Source of the DNA: Streptomyces resistomycificus
GTDB taxonomy: Bacteria; Actinomycetota; Actinomycetes; Streptomycetales; Streptomycetaceae
Direction: 5' to 3'
Assembly (NCBI RefSeq): GCF_001514265.1
Contig: NZ_KQ948996.1
Span: 186,001 to 250,000 of the forward strand
Length of the DNA: 64,000 nucleotides
The position numbers were made by a program, and so were the translations under genes. Positions 51,003-59,680 of the stretch are shown piece by piece. How positions within the stretch are numbered: the stretch's first letter is position 1; the number at the start of each line of letters is the position of its first letter. The notes beneath the pieces are model-generated. The model was not told where the DNA came from and searched no databases. It saw only the letters and a program-made list of their open reading frames with translations.

Positions 51003-51701
51003 GTGGCTGACTGGAAGCAGATCTCTGGTGGTCTGACGACGATCTCGGTGGGGTCGCGGACCCATGTGTGGGGGGTGAATTCCTCGGGGCAGATCTACCG
51101 TTACACCGGGCATGACGCGAACCCGTGGATCGGCATCCCGGGGCGTGCGGTGGACATCGGCGTGGCCGCGGACGGGACGGTGTGGCATGTGAACTCGGCC
51201 GGTGGAATCTTCCGGTACACCGGGGACCAGGGCTCCACCGACTGGGTGGGCGTCGCCGGCGGGTTAACCCGCATCTCGGTGGGGTCGCGGACCCATGTGT
51301 GGGGGGTGAACTCGCTGGGGCAGATCTACCGTTACACCGGGCATGACGCGAACCCGTGGATCGGCATCCCGGGGCGTGCGGTGGACATCGGCGTGGCCGC
51401 GGACGGGACGGTGTGGCATGTGAACTCGGCCGGTGGAATCTACCGGTACACCGGGGACCAGGGCTCCACCGACTGGGTGAGCGTCTCGGGCGGCCTGTCC
51501 CGCATCTCCGCCGGCTCCCGGACGAACGTCTGGGGCATCAACTCCTCCGACCAGATCTACCGCTACACCGGACACGACGCGAACCCCTGGACCGGCATCC
51601 CGGGCGGCGCGGTCGACGTCGGCGCCGCTGCAGACGGCACCGTCTGGGTCGTCAACTCCGCCGGCGGTATCTACCGCTACACCGGAGACCAGCCGAGCTG
51701 A
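51003..51701 (+). CDS. Tectonin-repeat beta-propeller protein
   Basis: A 232-residue protein made of six similar blades of about 37 residues, each with the core VWGVNSxGQIYRYTG or VWHVNSAGGIYRYTG preceded by ISVGSRTH or VAADGT. Tectonin propellers bind sugars or lipopolysaccharide-like ligands and some act in recognition. No signal peptide is visible. Blades 1-2 and 3-4 are almost identical in DNA, while blades 5-6 are more diverged, which points to recent internal duplication. The start and first blade are certain; the ligand is unknown. Confidence 0.85.
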   Translation: MADWKQISGGLTTISVGSRTHVWGVNSSGQIYRYTGHDANPWIGIPGRAVDIGVAADGTVWHVNSAGGIFRYTGDQGSTDWVGVAGGLTRISVGSRTHVWGVNSLGQIYRYTGHDANPWIGIPGRAVDIGVAADGTVWHVNSAGGIYRYTGDQGSTDWVSVSGGLSRISAGSRTNVWGINSSDQIYRYTGHDANPWTGIPGGAVDVGAAADGTVWVVNSAGGIYRYTGDQPS

Positions 51702-51838
51702 TCCGTGTGGCCAAGGCCGTGCGGGGAGACGGTCCGCAGCGACCGGAACCCCGCACGGCGAGCGCGGTGACCGCGAACCTCGATCCCCTCAGGGCAGCGC
51801 TTGATATTCGAGTGAAGGTACGGAACGGGCTGCGTAGG

Positions 51839-52597
51839 GTGACCATCGTGGACCCAGCTGACTTCTACACCGGCATCGTCGCGGAACTCTACGCACCGCT
51901 GAAGTCTTACTCCCAGGATCCCGAACCCTACGCGGCCTTCATCCAGCAAGTCGGCATGCCGGCGCTGGAGCTGGGGTGCGGAGACGGTGATCCCCTGCTC
52001 GAACTGCGCCGGCGTGGCCTGGACGTCGATGGCGTCGACTCCTCCGCCGACATGCTGGAGCGGCTCCGGCACCGGGCAGACGAACTAGGCATCGCTGCCA
52101 CCGTGTTCCACCAGCGCATGGAGGCTCTGGACCTGCCCCGCCGCTACCGGGCGATCTTCCTCGCCGGGCCGACCTTCACCCTGCTCCCCGACGACGCCAC
52201 AGCGCTCGCCGCCCTGCGCGGCATCCGCGCTCACCTGGCTGAGGGTGGTACCGCCCTGGTGCCCCTGTTCACCCCCGCGCCGACCCCAGCCGAACAGATC
52301 GGCCGGGTGCGCACAGCCGCCGCACCCGACGGCGCCGAACTCCGAGTATCCGTCGTCGCCGAGCAACGCGACGAAACAGCCCGAACCCAGACGTCGCTCC
52401 TACGCTACGAACGGCACCACGGCTCAGCCGGCACCATCGAAGAACGCCCGTGGATCATGCATTGGTACACCCGGGAGCAGTTCGAGGAACTCGCCGCCGT
52501 CGTCGGCCTGACCGTGACCGCGGTGACCGATGCGGATGGCAAACCGGCCCCCGCTGACGTCACCGACGTGCTGCACTTTTGGCTCCAATCCACCTGA
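51839..52597 (+). CDS. Class I SAM-dependent methyltransferase
   Basis: A 252-residue enzyme: ALELGCGDGDPLLELRRRGL near residue 40 is motif I, VDSSADMLERLR the acidic strand, FLAGPTFTLLPDD near 105 motif II-IV and HLAEGGTALVPLF near 130 a later strand. GTG 51839 or 51848 could start it. It has no obvious partner, although it follows the tectonin gene closely. The substrate is unknown. Confidence 0.87.
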   Translation: MTIVDPADFYTGIVAELYAPLKSYSQDPEPYAAFIQQVGMPALELGCGDGDPLLELRRRGLDVDGVDSSADMLERLRHRADELGIAATVFHQRMEALDLPRRYRAIFLAGPTFTLLPDDATALAALRGIRAHLAEGGTALVPLFTPAPTPAEQIGRVRTAAAPDGAELRVSVVAEQRDETARTQTSLLRYERHHGSAGTIEERPWIMHWYTREQFEELAAVVGLTVTAVTDADGKPAPADVTDVLHFWLQST

Positions 52598-52713
52598 CCG
52601 CCTCGCTGCGGGCGGCCTGTCAAAGTGCCCCGAGTGGCGAATAAGAAACAGATAAGTTTTCGGTGTGTGTGGAGATCAGGTGGGGGCACACGGCGGGACG
52701 GAGGTTGATAACT

Positions 52714-52884
52714 ATGGTTCCCCTGCTAGTAGTTCTGTTGCTCGCTCTGATCCTCTTCGGCGCCGGGTTCGCCCTCAAGGCTCTGTGGTGGATCGCGGTG
52801 ATCGTCCTGGTCATCTGGCTGGTCGGCTTCCTCGCCCGCTCGACGGGACCGAGTGGGAAGCGAGGGCGCTGGTATCGCTGGTGA
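52714..52884 (+). CDS. Small hydrophobic membrane protein
   Basis: A 56-residue protein of two membrane spans (PLLVVLLLALILFGAGFAL and WWIAVIVLVIWLVGFLA) with a basic tail GKRGRWYRW. It matches the short hydrophobic (lmo0937/DUF5670-like) proteins of Streptomyces and Gram-positives, often stress-induced. ATG 52714 has GGAGG upstream. Confidence 0.72.
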   Translation: MVPLLVVLLLALILFGAGFALKALWWIAVIVLVIWLVGFLARSTGPSGKRGRWYRW

Positions 52885-53335
52885 GGCGCGTGAGTAAGTC
52901 GCGTTGGTAGGACGCGAGATGTGGGTGGGGGCGCACTGATCACCGGTGCGCCCCCTCCGTCGTGTCCGGGTTTCTCTCACGTCCTGTACACACAACGGCC
53001 TGTATCGCCGGTCTGTCTGCGGGTACGCGCCCGGTCAGGCCCGGGGCCGGTACCTGTGCCGGCAAGGGAACCCTGGCACCTCCAGCAGGTGCCGGCTTCG
53101 GGTCGCAGCGTGGGGCAGCTGCAGTGACGGGCCGCGGTGACCGGGAGCTCGGCGGTCCCGCCAGGCCCTCCGCGACGACGTCCCAGGAGAACGCGCCCTG
53201 GAGCGGGTCGGGGCACCGGAGTGCGATGCATCCCCGGGCGTGCCAGCATCGAGATATGAGCTTCTGGCGGCCCGTTGTGCCGTTGTCGCCATCCGGCAGC
53301 CGGGCGTGCGCCCGGCCGTATCCCGGGAGCCGTGT
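52885..53335. other. Intergenic region without a recognisable gene
   Basis: Frames on both strands are open but low in family-like patterns. It should hold the promoter of the next gene. Confidence 0.4.
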
Positions 53336-54424
53336 ATGGGACTGTTTCCCGACGCCAAACCCGAACTGATCGACCCGGACCCCGATCTCCAGCAGGCCTT
53401 CGACGCCGCCATCGCCACCTTCGGACACGGGCTGGAGAAGACGCCGATCGTCCTGGTCTCCCTGGCTGATGCCGAGCCGCACGATTTCGCCGGCCAGCTC
53501 GTCGAGGAGGTGCACTACTCGGCGAGCCTGCTGAAAGCCACCGCGATGTGGGCCGCGTTCGAACTCCGCAGGGCCGCCAACGAGCTCATCTCGACTGCTC
53601 ATCCGGCGCCGGCCGACACCCTCGCGCTGTTGCGCGGCACCTTCGACAGAGAGATCAACGAAAACCGAGTCGCCCAGCTCGCGGGCAAGAACCTCGAGGG
53701 CTTCCTGCTTCCCCGATGGGACAAGGTGTTCCAGGTGCAGCCCGATGCCACGGTCAACTTCACGCCCGACTTCTTCGGGAGTTTGTTTGACGCGATCGTC
53801 GACGGCAGTAACAGCGCGGCAGGTGCGGTGGTCCACGGACTGGGCTTCGGCTATCTCACGAAGGCCGCCGCCACCGCCGAGTTCTTCGACGACGGTGCCG
53901 TCGACACCCCGCAGACCGCGGACGGGATGTGGCTGTGCGGCGACTTCCAGCACGGCTTCCCACCCCAGCGCATCCCGTGCGTCAACGACACACCGGTAGC
54001 CCAGGCGACGTCCGCCTTGCAGATGGCCCGGCTGTTCACCTTCCTGGCCGCCAGTCCCGGTGCGGCGGGCGCCGCGGGCGTCGACCCGGGCCAGACCCCC
54101 GACCCTGAGAACACACCGCTTGTCGACGCGGCCTCCGACGAGGCCATGCTCAAGCTTCTGTTCAACGCGGTGAACGTGCCGCGTCTGCACCTGTTCCTCA
54201 ACCGCGACACCTCGGTGCAGTTCGTCACCTTCCAGTCGAAGATCGGACTGGGGCCGGTGAACAGCGGCGCCAAGGTGGCCTCGGAAGCGGCCATCATCAA
54301 GGAGGCCTCGGCCGGCCGCCGCTTCGTCGCGGTCTTCCAGAACCGGACTTTCGTCAACGACGCCTCGATCATCCCGGTTTCACAGGTCATCGACGCGACC
54401 ATCGCCAACTTCCTCTTCCCCTGA
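53336..54424 (+). CDS. Beta-lactamase/transpeptidase-like (SxxK) protein
   Basis: A 362-residue protein with the motif SASLLKATAMWAAFELRRA near residue 62, whose S-x-x-K (SLLK) resembles the active site of the serine-hydrolase penicillin-binding fold. A later segment, VAQATSALQMARLFTFLA near residue 225, matches the helical part of that fold. The second motif (SxN or YxN) and KTG are not obvious. There is no signal peptide. ATG 53336 was chosen over an upstream frame because GGGAG lies just before it. A nonhydrolytic relative is possible. Confidence 0.5.
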   Translation: MGLFPDAKPELIDPDPDLQQAFDAAIATFGHGLEKTPIVLVSLADAEPHDFAGQLVEEVHYSASLLKATAMWAAFELRRAANELISTAHPAPADTLALLRGTFDREINENRVAQLAGKNLEGFLLPRWDKVFQVQPDATVNFTPDFFGSLFDAIVDGSNSAAGAVVHGLGFGYLTKAAATAEFFDDGAVDTPQTADGMWLCGDFQHGFPPQRIPCVNDTPVAQATSALQMARLFTFLAASPGAAGAAGVDPGQTPDPENTPLVDAASDEAMLKLLFNAVNVPRLHLFLNRDTSVQFVTFQSKIGLGPVNSGAKVASEAAIIKEASAGRRFVAVFQNRTFVNDASIIPVSQVIDATIANFLFP

Positions 54425-54711
54425 TGCGCCACGGTGTCAGGGAGATGGTGAACGTCCTGCGAACTCGTTGGACCTACGACGCTTGTGGCTCCAGGGATGG
54501 GCCTTCAACCTGTGCTCCGACGCGGCCAGTCCGAAGCCGAAATGCCCGCCTCCGTCGACGGCGCTCTGGGCTCGTGAGTGCGCTTCATCCTTGATTCCGT
54601 CCCTCCCGGGGCGTGCTGAATGTCGGAGCGGGAACTCGGCCGAGAACGAAAACAGTGTCCGCGTTGCGGGCACGCAGTCGAACTCGTCCGGACCGGCCCA
54701 GGAGTCTCCTC
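54425..54711. other. Short gap before the DUF6411-like gene
   Basis: No gene is recognised. It holds the promoter and AGGAG ribosome site of the next gene. Confidence 0.35.
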
Positions 54712-54954
54712 ATGATGATCGTCGGCGTGATCGCCGTCTGTGCAGTCCTTGCCGTGCTCGCTTTCGTCGTCCCGCGACTGAGCCGGCACCCTCAGAACGG
54801 CGCCCAGCGCACCCTGGGTCTTGGATCGCGCGCCGGTTCCAAGGCCCCTGGTCCGCTGGGACGCTTGCTGAGCAAGCCCTTCCGGTCCAGTTCGCGCGCC
54901 GTGGGCCGCAGCGGCTCGGCCGGCCGCAGGGCGCGGGGACGCTTGCCGTTCTGA
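54712..54954 (+). CDS. DUF6411-like small membrane protein
   Basis: An 80-residue protein with one N-terminal membrane span (IVGVIAVCAVLAVLAFVVP) and a basic tail with LGRLLSKPFRSSSRAVGRS and RARGRLPF. The pattern fits the Streptomyces DUF6411 family as I remember it. ATG 54712 has AGGAG upstream; a longer in-frame start at 54613 is not supported. Confidence 0.68.
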   Translation: MMIVGVIAVCAVLAVLAFVVPRLSRHPQNGAQRTLGLGSRAGSKAPGPLGRLLSKPFRSSSRAVGRSGSAGRRARGRLPF

Positions 54955-55105
54955 GCGGGGCCAGCGCCGCGGTGTACCGACCGCACGCAATCTCGCCGAC
55001 AATCCGGCGCGTCGGCTCCCACTGCATGCGCCCGGCCCCCCCTTCTTCCGTACGTGAAGCACCCGTGCCCAAAACAGTCAGGAGTTGTGTGTATAGGCTT
55101 TGGTG

Positions 55106-55411
55106 GTGACTGCTGATGCCGTGGAGAAGCTACTCGCCGATGTGCGCGGGACGTTGGCCCGTGCCGGCTTCGAGGTGGCGTCGGCCCGTGATGAGGGCAG
55201 CCCTGGTCTGCGGGTGCGGCGGGAAACGGACTCGGTGATGGTGGTGTGGGTGCCCGGCAGCGAGTTGGATCCCGCAGGCCGAGAGGACGCCGAGTTCGAG
55301 GGCATTCGCGCTGCTCTGCGGTCGGCGCTGCTGGCGGTCCTCACACAGGCCGGTCATGCGGTGCAGGTGGACCGCGTGAGTGGTGACGTGCGGGTAAGGC
55401 TGCTTGCGTGA
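55106..55411 (+). CDS. Small unknown protein 1 of a coupled trio
   Basis: A 101-residue protein: VEKLLADVRGTLARAGFEVA near residue 6, RRETDSVMVVWVPGSELDP near 37 and ALRSALLAVLTQAGHAVQVD near 64. The alternating strands and helices suggest a small alpha/beta fold. GTG 55106 is supported by a TATAGG-like -10 just upstream, which may make the message leaderless; GTG 55103 and TTG 55100 are alternatives. Its stop overlaps the next gene by four bases. Confidence 0.6.
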   Translation: MTADAVEKLLADVRGTLARAGFEVASARDEGSPGLRVRRETDSVMVVWVPGSELDPAGREDAEFEGIRAALRSALLAVLTQAGHAVQVDRVSGDVRVRLLA

Positions 55412-55593
55412 CCTTCGGCCACGGAATCGACACCGGCGTCGCTTCCAGAGGGCGGGGCCGTTCGTCGTCCGGCGGGCGGACGCTGGAGGACCCGCGTCCC
55501 GGTGTCTCGCGCCGCTTCGACTGGTCCGGCGCCCTCCTGTCGGGGTATCCGACTCGCCGTACGGCGCTGCCGGGAGCACGCTGGGAGACGTGA
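55408..55593 (+). CDS. Small unknown protein 2 of a coupled trio
   Basis: A 61-residue frame from GTG 55408 (overlapping the upstream stop as GTGA) to a TGA at 55591-55593 that overlaps the next GTG. It is Arg/Gly-rich (GRGRSSSGGRTLEDPRPGVS) and probably disordered. No family is recognised. The overlaps on both sides are its best support. Confidence 0.5.
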   Translation: MTFGHGIDTGVASRGRGRSSSGGRTLEDPRPGVSRRFDWSGALLSGYPTRRTALPGARWET

Positions 55594-55814
55594 CCAGCGC
55601 GCCGATCGTCGTACACCACCCCTCCCGCACCGGTGGCCGACCCGTCACTGTGCACTCGCACGGTCGGGACGAGATCCTCGGCACCGCCTACAGCGACCAC
55701 GACCTGGTGGTCTTCCTCGAAGGAGCGGGCGTCGTCGATCCCGAGGGCGTGCTGGACGATCCGCGCTGGGTGGAATGGCGCGGCGGCGGCCCACACGAGT
55801 GGAGCCCGCCCTGA
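55590..55814 (+). CDS. Small unknown protein 3 of a coupled trio
   Basis: A 74-residue protein: TGGRPVTVHSHGRDEILGTA near residue 14, DHDLVVFLEGAGVVDPEGVL near 36 and WVEWRGGGPHEWSPP at the end. GTG 55590 overlaps the previous stop and has CTGGGAG upstream. It resembles short acidic Streptomyces proteins; the family name is unknown to me. It completes the trio. Confidence 0.58.
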   Translation: MTSAPIVVHHPSRTGGRPVTVHSHGRDEILGTAYSDHDLVVFLEGAGVVDPEGVLDDPRWVEWRGGGPHEWSPP

Positions 55815-55886
55815 GCGTCGGAAGCGGGCCGCTCGGCCTCGACCACGCGCCGCGGAGGGGCAGCGAACGGTTTGAGAGTGGACGGC

Positions 55887-56621
55887 ATGGAGCGTGACCT
55901 GAGCGGGTGCCATGATCGTGCCCTGGCGAACGAGGTGGTGACGGGGAGGTGCGTGGAGCGCTTCACAGCCGATCAGCATCGGGTGATTGCGTTCGAGGAG
56001 CACGTACGGGCCCGTCCGGCTCTGTACTTCCGTGTCGAGCGGAATAGTCCCGAGCTTCCCACTGAGGTGCTGCAGCGGGGGGTCTGGGACGCGCTGCACC
56101 GCCGTGACGGCACACACGGGCAGATCAGTGTCGAGATCACATCTGACCTCAGCTTCACGGTGGAGGACGATCAACCGCACAGCGTCGACGAGCGGCGAAG
56201 GCCCCTTCCTGGGTTCTGTGCATCGCTGCTCGACAAGGACCGGTGGGCTCCTGCGGCAGCAGCCGCGCTCAGCGTTCGCACGGTCGTTGAGGTCTGGCTG
56301 GACGGCCATGGTTACTGCCAGGAGCTGGCCGGGGTGGCTCCCGTCGGTGTCTGGGAGGAGTGCCTCGCGCGGAGGCCGTACGGGAACAGGACCACGTTCC
56401 ACCTCGATCCCTCGTACTTCGGCGCGGGCGAGGCCATCGCCTGGGCGTTGCGGCCGGAGGAACTGCACGGAGAGGGGTGCGAGGCACACCTCTCACCTGC
56501 GACGTTCCCGATTCACGAGCTGCGCTCAGGGGCCGACGGCTCAGTGGGCGATCAGGATCCGCTGTTTCAGGCCGCCACCCGAGGAGCCTTCCGTCAAGCG
56601 GAACGCGTGTCGTGGCGGTAG
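55887..56621 (+). CDS. Degenerate GyrB-like GHKL protein
   Basis: A 244-residue protein whose N-terminal part reads EEHVRARPALYFRVERN and VLQRGVWDALHRRDG then ISVEITSDLSFTVEDDQP. This lines up with the GyrB ATPase start (VRKRPGMYIG, VVDNAIDEAL, VxDDGRGIP), and RTTFHLDPSYFGAGEAIAWA near residue 175 lines up with its transducer edge. The ATP-binding Asn and the DxGxG glycines appear to be lost, so it is probably not an active ATPase. ATG 55887 was chosen; its tail overlaps the convergent TetR gene by 28 bases. The function is unknown. Confidence 0.45.
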   Translation: MERDLSGCHDRALANEVVTGRCVERFTADQHRVIAFEEHVRARPALYFRVERNSPELPTEVLQRGVWDALHRRDGTHGQISVEITSDLSFTVEDDQPHSVDERRRPLPGFCASLLDKDRWAPAAAAALSVRTVVEVWLDGHGYCQELAGVAPVGVWEECLARRPYGNRTTFHLDPSYFGAGEAIAWALRPEELHGEGCEAHLSPATFPIHELRSGADGSVGDQDPLFQAATRGAFRQAERVSWR

Positions 56622-57235
56622 GCAGCGAGAAAGACCCGTACCGCCTCGTCGGCGTAGTGGTCGAGTTCGGTGCGGGTGAAGTGTTCGCCGGTGCCGCAGA
56701 ACATGACCTTGTTGACCGGGATGGAGGTGATGAGCCAGGTCAGGTGGTTGGCCGCGAGCAGCGGGTCGTCCAGGGCCAGCAGTTTGCGGTGGGCGAGACG
56801 TCCGAAGCTTTGGGCGAGCAGGGCGTGGACGCGCTCGGGGCCGCGTTCGTAGTAGGTGCGGCCGAGTTCGGGGAACCGGTCGGCCTCGGCGATGACCAGT
56901 CGGCGGAGTTGGAGCATGCGGGGCTGGGTGAGGATGGTGACGAACTGGCGGGCGAGTGCCGTGAGGTCGTTCTCCAGGTCTTGGGTGTCGGCCAGTGAGC
57001 CGGTGACACCGCTGAAGAGTTCGTCGATGCGGTCGAGACCGCCGTGGATGATTTCGGTGAACAGGCGTTGCTTGTCGGTGAAGTTCTTGTAGACCGTCTG
57101 CTTCGACACCGAGGCCAGGGCGGCGACCTCGTCCATGCTCGTGCCCAGGTACCCCTTGTTCAGGAACACCTCCGTGGCCGCTTCCAGGATTGCCTGACGC
57201 TTGCGGGCCGAGCGACCTTCCGGATTCTTTTCCAT
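56594..57235 (-). CDS. TetR-family regulator
   Basis: A 213-residue repressor: ILEAATEVFLNKGYLGTSMD near residue 16, EVAALASVSKQTVYKNFTDK near 37 is the helix-turn-helix. The C-terminal domain contains LARQFVTILTQPRMLQLRRL near 92, a TetR ligand domain of the AefR-like or TetR_C type. ATG 57235 lies 25 bases from the palindrome at 57260, so it probably represses itself. The ligand is unknown. Confidence 0.9.
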   Translation of the reverse strand: MEKNPEGRSARKRQAILEAATEVFLNKGYLGTSMDEVAALASVSKQTVYKNFTDKQRLFTEIIHGGLDRIDELFSGVTGSLADTQDLENDLTALARQFVTILTQPRMLQLRRLVIAEADRFPELGRTYYERGPERVHALLAQSFGRLAHRKLLALDDPLLAANHLTWLITSIPVNKVMFCGTGEHFTRTELDHYADEAVRVFLAAYRHDTRSA

Positions 57236-57791
57236 GACCCTCCTTGTCTCCCGAGACACAGTACTGGACGGACCAGTACTCGCGAGTGGGGGTCGAGGGG
57301 TACTGCCCACGCGGGGACTTGACGGTGGACTCGGCAGAAAGGACGAGGACGCGGCGTTCGACCTCCCCAGGCATCCCGCCGCATCCTCGTCAACGTCCGA
57401 CGACTACCCCCGAACCCCTGTGCCATGCCAGCGGATGTTTCACCCGTTGGTGGCCGCGTCCATGGCCCCGGCGAGACGCACTCGCAGTCTCACCACCGAC
57501 AGCGGCCGGACGCGCTGCTGACCCACCTGACCGGCAAGGACGTGGACGTGCTGGCGCCGCCGGCTTCGGCACATGCGGCCGGTTCGCCGAGGTACCCGCG
57601 CGGCGCGAGTCCAGCCCCCGTATCGACGTGCTCGGCGTCCACCGGAGCGACCGCAGCTGGCCCGATGCGCTGCTCAATTCGCCGTCCGGCAAATCCTGCG
57701 ATTTGCCATCCAGTGGTTTCGGCCTGGATGGAGTGGTGAACCGAAAGGGGCGAAGAGTAGTAAATCGGACATTAAGGAGAGGGTGGAGCCT
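57236..57791. other. Long gap with a TetR operator and no clear gene
   Basis: Apart from the operator, a plus-strand fragment near 57,590-57,690 (PRIDVLGVHRSDRSWPDALL) looks coding but is not recognised. The right end carries the promoter and GGAGAGGGTGGAG site of the PRC-barrel gene. Confidence 0.45.
57260..57280. promoter_or_regulatory. Probable TetR operator
   Basis: AGTACTGG and CCAGTACT form a perfect 8-bp inverted repeat around ACGGA, 25 bases upstream of the TetR ATG. It is the natural binding site for that regulator. Confidence 0.78.
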
Positions 57792-58622
57792 GTGATCACC
57801 CGTGAGCAGATCTCATCCGTCATGGACCATCCGGTCTGCGACGCAGAGGGCAACAAGATCGGTGACGCGAAGCACGTCTTCCTCGACGATGCGACCGGCC
57901 AGCCGGAATGGGTGAGCGTCAAGACCGGCCTGTTCGGCACCAGCGAGTCGTTCGTACCCATTCGCGACGCGTCCGTGGTGGAGGACCACCTGGAGGTGCC
58001 CTATCCCAAGGACAAGGTCAAGGACGCGCCCAACGTCGACGTCGACGCCGGCGGACACCTGTCAGAGCAGGAGGAGCACCGCCTGTACGAGCATTACGGC
58101 ATCGCCTGGGACGACGCCTGGCAGCAGGCCAACCAGCCCGGCGAGGGCGGATGGGCACACACCGGCACCGGTGGTATGCCCACCCCCGACGCCACCGGCG
58201 ACATGTCCCGCTCGACCGGTACCGGGGTCGGCGAAGACGATGCGATGACGCGCTCGGAGGAGCGCATGCGCGTCGGCACCGAGCGCCGTGAGGCCGGCAG
58301 GGCCCGGCTGCGCAAGTACGTCGTCACCGAGGAAGTGCAGCGGACCGTGCCGGTGCGCCGAGAGGAGGTCCGCGTCGAGCGCGAGCCGATCACGGACGCC
58401 AACCGGGACGCGGCCATGTCCGGGCACGACATCGGCGAGGCCGAGCACGAGGTCACCCTGCACGAAGAGCGTCCCGTGGTGGAGACCGAGGCAGTGCCGG
58501 TGGAGCGGGTGCGCCTGTCGACCGAGGAGCACACCGACGAGGAAACGGTGCGCGGCCGGATTCGTAAGGAACACATCGACACCGACGGTGTGGACGACGA
58601 TGAGGAGGGACGCCACCTGTAG
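57792..58622 (+). CDS. PRC-barrel and DUF2382 (YsnF/AvaK) stress protein
   Basis: A 276-residue soluble protein. The N-terminal PRC-barrel (ISSVMDHPVCDAEGNKIGDA, then GLFGTSESFVPIRDASVVED) spans about 5-75, and a Gly/Thr-rich linker follows. The C-terminal DUF2382 domain, about 150-265, has RLRKYVVTEEVQRTVPVRRE and VTLHEERPVVETEAVPVERV. Such proteins accumulate under stress. GTG 57792 was chosen; GTG 57783 is close by. A strong terminator follows. Confidence 0.92.
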   Translation: MITREQISSVMDHPVCDAEGNKIGDAKHVFLDDATGQPEWVSVKTGLFGTSESFVPIRDASVVEDHLEVPYPKDKVKDAPNVDVDAGGHLSEQEEHRLYEHYGIAWDDAWQQANQPGEGGWAHTGTGGMPTPDATGDMSRSTGTGVGEDDAMTRSEERMRVGTERREAGRARLRKYVVTEEVQRTVPVRREEVRVEREPITDANRDAAMSGHDIGEAEHEVTLHEERPVVETEAVPVERVRLSTEEHTDEETVRGRIRKEHIDTDGVDDDEEGRHL

Positions 58623-58629
58623 GCCCGTG

Positions 58630-58668
58630 GGCGTCGGCCCGCCCGGGAACTCCGAGCGGGCCGACGCC
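58630..58668 (+). terminator. Terminator after the PRC-barrel gene
   Basis: GGCGTCGGCCCGC and GCGGGCCGACGCC form a perfect 13-bp stem with a 13-base loop, seven bases after the stop. Confidence 0.85.
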
Positions 58669-58783
58669 GTGCACCTGCAGCGCCGGGCGATTGGCTTACG
58701 GAGGTGGTCTGCTGCCCTCCGGTCACTTTCCTGGGCCGGGCTGCTGCCCCATGCCACGGTGGTCGCGTGGACACCGTCCCCTG

Positions 58784-58970
58784 GTGCAGGTCGGGTCCAA
58801 TCTCACCTTCCCGAACTTGCCGGCCACATCCTCCGGTCTACCTCGTTCCTACCGCCCTCAGTGCTCGCCGATCGTGCCTCCGAGTTCGACGCCGACCTCG
58901 TTGCCGAACTCGACCGCCATACGGCCAACGACCGCCTCACCGAAACGGTCGGTTTCGCCCACGAACTGGC
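58784..58970 (+). pseudogene. Possible methyltransferase C-terminal remnant
   Basis: One frame reads LPELAGHILRSTSFLPPSVL then ADRASEFDADLVAELDRHT and ETVGFAHELAR. This resembles the end of a class I methyltransferase of the small-molecule type. The catalytic core is missing, and at about 58,980 the sequence switches to the repeated small gene. It is a weak identification. Confidence 0.35.
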
Positions 58971-58980
58971 TCGCGGGTCA

Positions 58981-59219
58981 GCTCCCGCGTGGAGGACGAC
59001 TACCTGCTGCCGTCCCCGAACCCGCCCAGCGCCTCGACATCGCGGTCGGCCCGCGCGACCGGCGGCGCCTGGACCCGCGCGCAGCCCTCACCACGGCCGG
59101 CGTCCCACCCCAACGACCGGGAAGCCATCGACCACCTCAGCGCCCTGCCCGACAGCATCAACACCACCATCCAGCGCTGGATCCAGCACACCACACAAGC
59201 CTGGTCCACCGCCTACTAG
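58981..59219 (+). pseudogene. Broken second copy of the small unknown gene at 1016
   Basis: From about 58,988 this matches 1121-1374 closely. Relative to the first copy it lacks one C in the codons for the PPPNPAQ region and five bases (TCGAG) later. As a result the middle of the protein is read in another frame, while the C-terminal REAIDHLSALPDSINTTIQ remains. It also carries a 3-base insertion before the stop (AWSTAY instead of AWSVY). It is a pseudogene, or less likely an altered gene. Confidence 0.8.
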
Positions 59220-59440
59220 GCCAACGGCCGTACCCGCCACGGTCCGCCGCGCAAGGCATTGAGGTAGACGGTGTGGATGCGTTTGCCCCGTCGAACCGCG
59301 AGAGTCCGGTGGGTGAGGTGGGGGTCCGCCAGGTCGAGGTGGGCAACCTCCATGGCGCGCACGGAGTAGATGACAACCAGTCCGACGACGAGCCGGGCGG
59401 TGGGTCCGCTGAGCCGGTAGTGGCCCTTGACCAACCACAT
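59216..59440 (-). pseudogene. Tyrosine recombinase (integrase) fragment
   Basis: From ATG 59440 the frame reads RLVVGLVVIYSVRAMEVAHL then DLADPHLTHRTLAVRRGKR, including the first catalytic Arg region (VRAMEVAHLDL) of XerC/D-like recombinases. The His-x-x-Arg and Tyr motifs are absent. The last residues overlap the broken repeat copy on the opposite strand. It is a mobile-element scrap. Confidence 0.65.
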
Positions 59441-59680
59441 GGGCGCGCCTTCCGCTTCGGACTGGAGGAGACGCCCCTTCGCGCGGAAGCGGGTCGATCT
59501 CACAGAGCTCCGTCGATCACGCCCTGGCGGACGGAGCCGACGCGATGCACCGGGCGTGGGGACTTGGCGGGGCCTCTCCCGACGGTTGAGCCTTGCGGGT
59601 GACGTATCCTCACGCCACCCGCCATGCCCGCGACCGGGGGGACTCACGGTCTGCGGCCGGCTCTAACCGTTTGGGAATTC

